DNA of 64,000 nucleotides, from NCBI GenBank assembly GCA_038373865.1, contig JAXGGA010005584.1, positions 1 through 64,000 of the forward strand. The letters run 5' to 3'. Positions 26,401-38,400 of the stretch are shown here, in pieces. The DNA comes from Uloborus plumipes. Taxonomy: Eukaryota; Arthropoda; Arachnida; Araneae; Uloboridae. Position 1 is the first letter of the stretch. Every line of letters begins with the position of its first letter. The notes beneath the pieces were generated by a model. That model was not told the DNA's origin and did no database searches. It worked only from the letters and a program-made list of their open reading frames with translations. The position numbers were made by a program, and so were the translations under genes.

Positions 26401-29400
26401 TATTTTTCCAGCAAAATGAAAATTTTTAAAAAGTTAAAAATAGATTTTAGGTTGGCTGACTATGTAATTCTTACTCAAATGAAACATTTTTTCTTGTAAA
26501 TCTGAGAAATTGAAATCTAAATGATAAAAAAGATAAAACAAATCCGAAGTTAAGAGTTATCGTTAATAAACACTTTTATAAGTTCTGTCAGTTGGCTTAT
26601 GCTTAAAAAAGAAACAAATAACATCAAAAATTCTATTGAGCGATTCCATACCAAATCACCGAATGGGGGTCGCACGACCGACTCGGATTTTTTTTTAATT
26701 TGGTACACAGATTGATGGTATAGAGGTATGAAAAAGCCCAAAAGGAAAGTTACCTGCTCCACTTATTTTCTGAGATACATGCCCTCAAAGTTTGTCCGCC
26801 ACGTCAAAATACTAAAAAAGTGATGTTATTTAATCATTTTTTATAAAAAATTGTACTCATGCAAAATAAAAGTGTTAGATATCTATGGAAACTAGTTACT
26901 CCAGGCATTCTGAAAAAAAATACTAGAACGTTCATAATGAAAATTGCCAAGGTACAGGGCTCTTTGAAGTTGTCACCACAAAAACTTGATTTTGCAGATT
27001 TTGCTAAAATTCAGGCATTTATTACAAAAAAAGGCAAACAAAACCAAAGGTTTTCTCACTTTCTGGTAATGTACAGGTCCTCCCTGTAAATTGCTACGCA
27101 ATAAATTTTTTGGGTTTCTCACTCCTTCTTGGAAATATTTTAGCTTAAAGATAAGCCGTATGGCAAAAAATGCGTTTTTGGCCATCTTGGCAGCCATTTT
27201 TCTCATAAAGGGGGAGCAGTAGAAACTTTAATTTTTTTTTTAAACAAGCCACTGATATGTTAGCTATTCACAGGAAAAGAGTTTACTTTTGGTTATTTCT
27301 CCCATTAAGAGATATCCTGCTGACAGTATATGCATGTTTTTCGCGACGACCATATGCTTTTGTTCCCCCTCTCATGGACTTAAAATTAATTAAACCAAAA
27401 AATAATGATATATTTATTATTAGCAGTATTATCTACCCAATATGTCATGAAATTTAATTTATTAAATCATTGAACAATAAATTAGATAATTGATGAAAAA
27501 AAGAAAAAGTATTTCTCTGATGCCTGAGCATTATGCATTCATAATTATAAAGCACTAAATACTTTCTTGAGAAATTAATTAACATAAATGAGCTCTAAAT
27601 AGTTATATTATAAGCAATACCCAATCTTGTGATTGGGATACTCCTGTTTTTAATTGAAGAATTTCTTGAATATCACATGAATATCAGGAAAATAAATGAG
27701 GTCTTTTCGTTTGATGTAGGATACTTTATGACAAATTTCATTTGATGGGCTACTAACTGAGCATGGTGATAAAGAGCTATTAATTTCAGCATCGAATTCC
27801 ATTTTACTTTATTAACAGTTAAATATTTACAAAATAATTAAATAAATAATTTAATATAAAGCCATGCTTGAAGAATTAAAATGAGTGCAACTAATTTATT
27901 CCCATACTGATCTTCACAAAACTGACATGTGTTGAGCACTGATAAGAACTGACAAGAATAAGTTTACTCACTAAAATACTAGTTCACAGATACTATAAAG
28001 CGTACATTCTATTTTCTACAAAATAATACTGCAACAAAGAACAAGGGTATAAAGGGATAGGTACTAAAGAATTTCTTGAAAAATCAATTAAAATAAAGGA
28101 GCTTCGAATATTTATCTCATAGGCAATACCCAATCTTGTGATTGGATGTTCCTGATTGATGGCTATAAACAGGAGGATACCCTTGTTCTTTGTTGCAGTA
28201 TTATTTTGTGGAAAATAGAATGTATGCTTTATAGTATCTGTGAACTAATATTTTAGTGAGTAAACTTTTTCTTGTCAGTTCTTATCAGTGCTCAACGCAT
28301 GTCAATTTTGTAAAGATCAGTATGGGAATAAATTAGTTGCACTAATTTTAATTCTTCTAGCATGGCTTTATATTAAATTATTTATTTAATTATTTTGTAA
28401 ATATTTAACTGTTAATAAGGTAAAATGGAATTCGATGCTGAAATTAATAGCTCTTTATCACCATGCTCAGTTAGTAGCCCATCAAATGAAATTTGTCATA
28501 AAATATCCTACATCAAACGAAAAGACCTCATTTATTTTCCTGATATTCATGTGATATTCAAGAAATTCTTCAATTAAAAACAGGAGTATCCCAATCACAA
28601 GATTGGGTATTGCTTATAATATAAATATTTAGAGCTCATTTATGTTAATTAATTCCTCAAGAAAGTATTTAGTGCTTTGTAATTATGAATGCATAATGCT
28701 CAGGCATCAGAGAAATACTTTTTCTTTTTTTCATCAATTATCTAATTTATTGTTCAGTGATTTAATAAATTAAATTTCATGACATATTGGGTAGATAATA
28801 CAGCTAATAATAAATATATCATTATTTTTTGGTTTAATTAATTTTAAGTCCATGAGAGGGGGAACAAAAGCATATGGTCGTCGCGAAAAACATGCATATA
28901 CTGTCAGCAGGATATCTCTTAATGGGAGAAATAACCAAAAGTAAACTCTTTTCCTGTAAATAGCTAACATATCAGTGGCTTGTTTAAAAAAAAAATTAAA
29001 GTTTCTACTGCTCCCCCTTTATGAGAAAAATGGCTGCCAAGATGGCCAAAAACGCATTTTTTGCCATACGGCTTATCTTTAAGCTAAAATATTTCCAAGA
29101 AGGAGTGAGAAACCCAAAAAATTTATTGCGTAGCAATTTACAGGGAGGACCTGTACACTACCAGAAAGTGAGAAAACCTTTGGTTTTGTTTGCCTTTTTT
29201 TGTAATAAATGCCTGAATTTTAGCAAAATCTGCAAAATCAAGTTTTTGTGGTGACAACTTCAAAGAGCCCTGTACCTTGGCAATTTTCATTATGAACGTT
29301 CTAGTATTTTTTTTCAGAATGCCTGGAGTAACTAGTTTCCATAGATATCTAACACTTTTATTTTGCATGAGTACAATTTTTTATAAAAAATGATTAAATA

Positions 29401-32400
29401 ACATCACTTTTTTAGTATTTTGACGTGGCGGACAAACTTTGAGGGCATGTATCTCAGAAAATAAGTGGAGCAGGTAACTTTCCTTTTGGGCTTTTTCATA
29501 CCTCTATACCATCAATCTGTGTACCAAATTAAAAAAAAATCCGAGTCGGTCGTGCGACCAACTTTTTTTATTTTCGGTGATTTGGTATGGAATCGCTCTA
29601 TTCTAAACATTAAACAGTCTGTACTTAATGTGGTTTATGATTATGTATCTTTTTTTACCAAGTCTTTAGTTTTAGGATTAGTTCTTAAAAATCCTAACAA
29701 GTTTAAGTGTTTTAAGTGCTATCAATTAATATTCAACGGTATTAAGATTTTTCTGCATTCATAACAAAAAATATTTGTTTAAAAGCGCATTTTGAACCAA
29801 ATCTACAACAGCATCAAACGGCTAAAGTGTGTAAATATGAAAAAAAAATTGTTAGTACAAATTTTCAAATTGCTATATAACGTGGATGACTTTCTGTTGA
29901 AGTAAGCTCTAATCCCGAAAGCAGAATACTGCTAAATCGGCGACGTACGTCGCAGAACAGACATCGGGGCTGCAGAACAATTCTGTTCAAAATTGAGCAA
30001 CCAAAAAAAAAAAAAAAAAAAACCGGCATAGTTCAAAAGCAAAAAAAAAAAAAAAAAAGTTCGTTCGTAGCCCATGTCTCGCAGAGCAGCAGGCAATAAT
30101 GCCGGCGCCGTAGCCAGTGCCGTGAAAATTGCCATATAGGCCACAGCAGACGCGCGGGCGACTTGACTTGAGCTTCTGCGGACCTTCCCGTTTTTTCCGC
30201 AGAACTTCAGTGATGACACTTGCGCAGACTTCGTTTGAAGTTCTGCAGTCCTTATTTGGGCCGCATAACTTTAGCTACGAAACTTGCAGTACACATTCGT
30301 TATTCAAATAATGTTTTCAACGATTATTTTTTTCCGCATGAGAATCGCGGGGGTGCAAACTTATATAGCCTGAAATTCTGCGAGCCTTCAAGCTTGCGGT
30401 AGGTACACAAATCAGTTCTTCAAATTATGTTTAAAACAATTTTTTCGCAAGAGAATAGCAGGGGCGCAGGTTTTCAATTGAAGTTTTGCAGGTCTTCAAA
30501 TTTTATCCGCAGAACGTCAGTGACGACACTTTGTAGTATATATTAGATATTCAGTTCTGTTTAAAACCATGTTTCCTTATGAGGGGATCGCGGGGACGCA
30601 AGCTTCGCTTGAAATTCTTCGGGCTTTCACATTTTGGCCGCAGAATTTCAGTGACGAAGCGTGTAGTGCAAATAGTTTTTCAAATTATGTTTAAAACAAT
30701 TAATTCTTCCGCGTTAAAGAGTCGCGGGGAGCGGGATTCGTTTGAAATTCTGCGGGCCTACACATTTTATCCGCAAAACTTCAGTGACGAAACTTGCGGT
30801 TCAAATTATTTGCGGGAGGGTGGGGGGAGTACTCGCTTGAAGTTTCGCGGTCTTTCACATTTTGGCCACAGAACTTTAGAGACGAAACTTGCAGTGCATA
30901 TTAGTTATTCAAATGATGTTTGAAACTATTAACTCTTCCTGATGAGAGAATCGAGGGGCGCAGGCTTCGTTTTAAGTTCTACGGGCTTTCACATTTTGGC
31001 CACAGAACGTCAGCAACGAAACTTCCAGAACAAATTAGCTTTTCAACCTTTTCTTTAAAACAATAAATCGTTACTCATCAATAAATGGCGGGGAGGGGGG
31101 TTGTGATCGCTTGAATTTCTCATTACGTTTTGACCGCAGAACTGCTGTGACGAATCTTACAGAAAAAATTAAGATTTAAAATAATTTTTCCTACGGAAGA
31201 ATCGAGGGGACACAAGCTACGTCTGTAGTTCTGCGGGTCTTATCATTTTGACCGCAAATTAGTTATTCAGATTGTATTAAAAACAATTTTTCCGGTGAGG
31301 GAATCGCGGGGGCAAAGCTTTGTTTAAAGTTCTGCGGCATTTCACATATTGCCGCAGAATTGCACTTATGGAACTCGCAGTGAAAATTATTTATTCAAAT
31401 GATGTAAAAAAATATTTTTTTGCGCAAGAAAAACGCGGGGTGGGGGGGGGGAGTCTCCTTTCAAGTTTTTCGGGATTTCACATTTTAACACAGAATTTCT
31501 GACGGAGCTTGAACTAAAAATAGTCATTCAAATTATTTTGAAACAATTTTTCCACTTGAGAGAATCGTGGGAACGAAGTAATTATATTTGAAACATAACT
31601 TCAGGCTAAAATTAGGAAAATAGGTGTAGTCCAACCACCCCCCCCCCCCCACACACACATACACACATCGGAAAAATGTTTTTCAGCATTTGTTCTGCGA
31701 TTAGGAAATTATTTAACGTCCCAATGCCGAGCTTGAACTTTTTGAACTTGAACTTTTCGAACTTGAGTTTTTTAACTGAATTTCTGAACCGATGATGAAG
31801 CATATATATAGTAAGCATTAATAATATAATTATAAATATATTTGTCAAACTAAGGCATTTAAAATATAAATTAATAAAAATACAGCAAGAAGTATTTGCA
31901 AACTTATGAAATCTTTCTATTTCAAACTCTTCACAGAAAAATGAAACAAATTTTAAAAATAATTGTTGTCTTTACCATGGTATTAAAAAATTAAGTTGAT
32001 TTGGTTGGATTATTGGCATAAAAGCCTTAATAGGCTATACTGAGCCAAACAATTGTGTAAAAGTAAAGGTGTCAAAATGAAAATGTTTGAAGAAAGAGCC
32101 TGTAGAATTAAGATAATTTTTGCTGAAATCAACACATCAATGAAGTTTTAAATTTTGAATAGTAAAAAACAGAAATCCAATCTGCTGAAGAAGGAACAAT
32201 TTCCCTAACAAGTCTTTCAAAGAAGGATGAAAATGACTAAAGAATCTGAAACGAATATGATTGAAATTTGGACAATCGCGAGGCAATCTCCATTGTATAT
32301 GCAATACTGTCTGATTGACATTACGTGTAGTACGCAAACATATATGGATCATTCCAACGAAAATGGTACAAATCATGTCCGAGAATTTAGAATTTTTTAA

Positions 32401-35400
32401 AATCAATTTTAATAACTCCCACCCATTAAGTGTATTTATTATTGGTTCTCCATTTAATTTTGTGCCATCAAGTATCAATTAATTAGGTATAATCCATTTA
32501 GAAAGGAGACAACAAAAATTATCTTTGTCAGAAGAAGGAGAAAATGACGTGTCCCAGCTTCAAATTGCTAGAATTTTAAATGTGATTTAAAATTAAACTA
32601 AAATGTAGTAACAAAATAAATAACACTGCAGTGTGCACAAAAGATACTTCTGAAACAATTCTTTTTTTTTTTTTTCAATTTGGTTGCGTTTCAATAAATT
32701 CTAAATTGAAGTACATTATATGTAAAAATGAGAAAACACTTTTTGGTAACATTTTGACGGTAAATGTATAATGTATAAATCTATCTTGCAGAACAATTTT
32801 GGGCAAATAATTTTGCGTTGCAGAACATCACTAAGTATTCTGCTTTGGGGGCTCTAATATTTGATTACCAATGCAAAAGGCAGCAATTCTGATTTGGATT
32901 TCAGAACTGTAACAAGTAGTGTCTTGCAGTGAAATAGACAAAGAATTCGAAAAGATCAGCATTTTTTTTATGATCCTGAAAATCATCAAACCTAACACTG
33001 AATGTATACTTAAAATAGGTGTACATTTTTTCCGTATATCATTGGAAAAATATTAAATTTGGGTTGATACTTTCAGTATTAAATTTAATGTTTTATTCTT
33101 TTTCCTCCAAAGTAGAGAGAAAGAAACTGAAGTTTCATCATAAAAGAATATACGAGGGGTAACAAGAAAGTAAGGTCTCCTATTTTTTTTTAAATACGAA
33201 ATGGCATTTATTTACTAAGTATGATACATCGTTTGAAAGGCCAGGATCTTGGCTATTTTTCAACATAATCGCCATTTTTTTCCAACACCTTCCTCATCCG
33301 CGTGATGTACTTTTCTATGCCGGTATCGTACCACTTTCCGTTCGCTTCGCGCAGCCAGGTGTTGACCTCTTTTTGAACCTCCGCGTCCGACGCAAACTTC
33401 TTCCCTCCCAGATGTTTTTTTAGGGCGGGAACAAGTGGTAGTCACTTGGGGCCAGGTCATTTCATTTCACACTCCAGGGTCCCCTGTACCTACCACAGCT
33501 TCGTGGTTTAACCGGGATAGGGCCCTGAAGAGCGCTCTGATCCTAATTTCGAACCAGAACCTAAGGTCGAGCAAACCCTAGACCCAGCACCCCCAGAGGT
33601 ATCGTTTCACTTGGAGGACTTTGTGGCTACGACATTTTTAACGCCTCCCAGCCACCATTAATCAAGACGGTGGATCTTTGATCGGCTGGGATCGAACCCG
33701 GGTCCCTCCGGACACGAGTCCGATGCCTTACCGATCGGGCAACCACGGCCCTGGGGCCAGGTCGGGACTGTAGGCAGGGCCAAAGCGACCCTGGACCTAA
33801 TCAGGAAATTTGGCTGGGAAATCATTGATCACCCTGCTTACAGTCCCGACCTGGCCCCAAGTGACTACCACTTGTTCCCCCGCCCTAAAAAAACATCTTG
33901 GAGGGAAGAAGTTTGCGTCGGACGCGGACGCGGAGGTTCAAAAAGAGGTCAACACCTGGCTGCGCGAAGCGGACGGAAAGTGGTACGATACCGGCATAGA
34001 AAAGTACATCGCGCAGATGCGGAAGGTGTTGGAAAAAAATGGCGATTATGTTGAAAAATAGCCAAGATCCTGGCCTTTCAAACGATGTATCATACTTAGT
34101 AAATAAATGTCATTTCGTATTTTAAAAAAAATAGGAGACCTTACTTTCTTGTTACTCCTCGTAGATGGCCTATACTGGTTTAGGAAACTTTTTTATACTA
34201 TCTTAAATTTAAATTACTTAAACGCCGGATAATAAGAGATCACATAGCTAGATTCATTTGCTATTCTTCATTCCTAAGTAGCAAGTCCTCATTGCTTTCC
34301 TTCCAGACATTTTCAAAAACACACTCCCTAAAATTTTAAAATCTTCTAACTATTTTTCTTTTGGACAAATACTGCACATTTCAATGAAGGAGTAACTTGT
34401 CATGCTCCCCTCTTTCTCTTGGGAAAAATTCACAAAACATTCAGAGCAATACATCAATATGCTTAAAAAAACCCCTGTGCCTTGAAACTTTGAATATTAA
34501 TGACCCTATTTTTTAAAACTAAATAAAAAAAATGACCTTTATTTTTTCTAAAATATTATTGTTACAAATCTTGTAAATAGTTGTTGTTTTTCCTGCCTTG
34601 CATCATTTTCATTAGTTTTGGTTTTATCTGACGTCATGTTGCAAAAGTATCTGAAGATATCACTTTTATCACTTGTATACCGGCCCTGTAACGTTTTGTA
34701 GTTTTTACACTTGCCCTGCATTTAATAAGCGTGAAGACATTTTTCGCTCGGAGTGTTTTCTTTTTTTTCTTTTTCTTTTTATCGCTAGAACTTTCTCAAT
34801 GGAATTGTTCAAGTTATGAATGATTTGGAATACTCCGGATTTTGCTGGAACATTATCGAAACTACGTTTCGAGTATAAATAGCTGGCCTTGAACACAGTC
34901 AGTCAGTTGTTTTCAGATTTGATCTGGTGACTCGTTTTCGTTCGCTTGGCGAATGGTTGTTTTGCTTTTGTAATTGCTTAATTACTGTTCAAGTTTGATA
35001 CGTGGTGCTGAGTTACTGTTGAGAGTACAGTGTACTGTTTTGCTACCTAATTGCTGGATGTTTAGCAATTGTTTCCTGCTCATATTGTAAATAGTGTACA
35101 TACTTGTAAATAAATTTATAGTTACTTCCTCAAGATTGGAATGATCATTTAAGAAAGTTGAAGGTGCTACGGACTCGTTACAATTTTGGCGCCCAACGTG
35201 GGGCATCTTCAAGGACTTTCTTGGAATTATCTGTGAACTTGGACTTTTCTTCCTGAGGACTTTTTGACTTCAGAATTTTATGGTGATTACTCGAGCAATG
35301 GAGGAACAACTAAAAAAACTCCTTGATGCTATCAACGCTGTTAAAAGTGACATGACTGCGAGCATGGCTGCGAATCAAGAACAATTAAAGAATGATATGG

Positions 35401-38400
35401 CGATTATGGCTACTAATCAAGAACAATTAAAGAGTGATTTAACCGCAAGCATAACTTCAAATCAAGAGCAAATAAAGAATGATATGGCGACTCTGGCAAC
35501 TAATCAAGAACAATTGAAAAATGATTTAGCTGAAGAAATTAAAAACGATTTAACGTCAATGAAAAGTTTGGTGGAAAGTAAATTTGCCAATATGGAAAAT
35601 AAAGTGGAGGCTCTAGAAGAGAAAGTTGACAGCGTTGAGAATCGAATCACCACAGTAGAAAACAATGTTGAAAAGAAAATTAAAGAACTTGAATCAAAGT
35701 TATCAGGATCCTGCAACAACTCAGATAGCGTTGAGAACCGAATCACCACAGTAGAAAACCATATGGAAAAGAAAATTAAAGAACTTGAATCGAAATTATC
35801 AGCATCCTGCAACAACTCAAGTGACTGTGTTAGCTGCAGCTGGAACTTCTCGTCCATCCATCAAACTGGCCACATTTGACGGGAAGACCTCGTGGAATAT
35901 TTACAAGAAGCAGTTCCTCATCGTTGCAGAAGCAAACTCCTGGGACTCTTCCACGAAAGCCTGTCAACTTGCAGCCTCGCTGAGAGGGGATGCAGCTGAA
36001 ATACTACAGACCTTCCCAGAGGACAAGCACCGTGACTTCGAAGCCTTATCATCGGCCTTGGAGCTTCGCTTTGGCGAAGTATGCCAAAAAGAATTCAGCC
36101 AACTCCAGCTGAAATCCCGACTCCAGAGGGATGGAGACTTTGCAAGTTTTTGCAGCAGACGTTGAGAGGCTTTCCCATCTCGCCTTCTCGAACTATCCTT
36201 CGGATATTCGCGATAGTCTGGCCCTGAACTACTTCATCGACGGAGTGCGAAGTCCAGAAGTCCAGACGGCTCTCCGGATGGCGGACATCAAAGATCTTAA
36301 ATCCGGTGTGGTCTACGCAATGAAGTTCGAGGCTGCACAGCAAATATCCCGCAAGGATCGCCATTCAATCAGGGGCTTGGAAGTGAGTGCCCAGGATTCG
36401 AACTCAACTCGTCTCTCGGAAATTGAGCGACAAATCAAAGAAATCTCGGGGATCCTGAAGAAGACTCGCAAAGACCAAAGTGGACAACCACTGAAGTGCT
36501 GGAAATGTGGCGGTGAGGGCCACGTGCGAAAGAACTGCGAAGCTCGCCCAGAAAGAAAGACGGCTCCCAAAGTTTTCCAGATTTCCCCAAGAACTGGCGG
36601 TTGCAACGGACTGTTCATTTACGCATATGTGAATGGATTTCCCTGCGAAATGATTGTGGACACAGGAGCCAACGTTACCATCATTAGGACTGATGTGGCT
36701 CGCCAATTTGGACTCAAGATCTTGTGGACGCCGCCATGCGTTACTCTCCAAACTGTGACAGGTGACAAAATCGAGATTGAAGGAAAAGTGAACTTAGAAA
36801 TAATGTTCGGGAGCGCCACTTACCATCACACGGCATTCGTCGCTGACATTACAGATCCCTTCATTCTCGGACTGGACTTTTTGAGAAAATTTGATTTTTC
36901 TATCGACTTTAAAAATAATGAGCTGCACTCGACGAGGGAAGACATAGCAATTTTCAACACCGAAAATAACTTAAAATCCGCTCATCAAATAATAGCCCAA
37001 ACAGATTTATCGATTCCCTCTAGATCAGAAGTACTAATACCTGGCTCCCTCAAGGAAAACAACAGCTTTAAATTCGGCCTCATTGAATATCCTAACCAGA
37101 GTAATAGCCCAAAAGGAGTACTGGTGGCATCTACGCTTGTGGACCTTTCAAGGAATGCAGTTCCTGTGAGAGTCGCCAATGTGAGTGAAAGACCGAGGAA
37201 TATTAAGAAAGGAGAAGTGTTGGCAACTTGTACTCCCGTAAACTGCATCATCAGAAGAATTGATTCCTCCGAGACTGTGTCTTCTGAGTCCTTGACTTCG
37301 AAATTAATTGGGAGTGCACCATTATCGAAGGATCAAAGATACGCTGCGGAAAAATTGGTGGACAACTTTAAGCAGGTGTTTTCATCTACATCCGAGGATG
37401 TTGGTCGCACGAATTTAGCGCAGCATAGGATCGACACTGGAGATCATCCCCCTATCAAGCAGCATCCAAGACGACTACCGTTCGCCAAGAAGGAAGAGGT
37501 TGAGATCCTCTTGAAAGAGATGCAGGAGAATGACGTCATCGAACCCTCATCCAGTCCTTGGGCATCCCCAATCGTCTTGGTCCGAAAGAAAGACGGCTCC
37601 ACCAGATTTTGTGTTGATTACCGACGCCTGAATGACATCACCAAGAAGGACAGTTACCCTCTTCCACGGATCGATGACACTCTGGACACCCTCTCCGGAC
37701 ACAAGTGGTTTTCGACCCTGGATTTAAAGAGCGGCTACTGGCAGGTGGAGATACACCCCGACGACCGAGAGAAGACGGCGTTTACAACCGGACAAGGCTT
37801 GTGGCAGTTTAAAGTGATGCCCTTCGGCCTCTGCAATGCACCAGCCACGTTCGAGCGTCTTATGGAATCAGTGCTACGAGGACTCTCTTATGAATCCTGT
37901 CTTGTCTACTTGGACGACATCATCATAATAGGACGCAGTTTTGAGGAACATTTGGCTAATCTTAGGAAGGTGCGGCAAAAGCTTAAGGAAGCCAACCTGA
38001 AGTTAAGCCCGTCCAAATGTAACTTGTTCCGCCGTGAGGTGAACTACCTTGGTCACATTATCTCTTCAGAGGGTGTACGAACAGATCCAGACAAGGTATC
38101 AGCAGTCAAGAATTGGAGCCGCCCGAAAATGTCCATCAGCTGCGAAGTTTCCTGGGGCTCAGCACGTACTACAGGAAGTTTGTGAAGGGTTTTTCCAACA
38201 TTGCACGACCTTTGCATAAGCTGACGGAGAGTAAACAAAAATTTGAATGGTCCAAAGAATGCGAGGATGCATTTCTACAGCTGAAGGAGGCTTTAACATC
38301 AACGCCTATTCTCTCTTATCCTCAGCCTGAAAAATCCTTCATACTTGACACTGATGCGAGCCACGAGAGCGTTGGAGCTGTTTTATCTCAAGAAATTGAC

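Larger units (their letters stand above)
33153..34161. mobile_element. Two mariner 3' halves joined head to head
   Basis: The ends CGAGGGGTAACAAGAAAGTA and (right end inverted) CGAGGAGTAACAAGAAAGTA are flanked by TA. The two arms are inverted copies of the same transposase 3' part and meet near 33800, so neither 5' half of a normal mariner is present. A tRNA-derived SINE is inserted in the left arm (33459-33751). The structure probably arose by aberrant transposition or a fold-back repair event. Confidence 0.85.

Noticed and set aside
26859..27457. Mirror-image small frames in the 26638-29598 palindrome as genes
   Set aside because: They overlap each other on both strands, carry no known motif, and their symmetry is explained by the palindrome.
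30579..30923. A 114-residue frame with repeated LKF..LSHFGR phrases
   Set aside because: The repeats are translations of the tandem DNA array, and the frame is lost in adjacent units.
32137..32478. A 113-residue minus-strand frame
   Set aside because: No motif, no splice partner and no codon pattern that I recognise; isolated in AT-rich intron DNA.
33687..33751. A tRNA gene on the minus strand
   Set aside because: A and B boxes are present but the acceptor stem does not close. The sequence continues into a SINE body with target duplications, so it is a SINE head.
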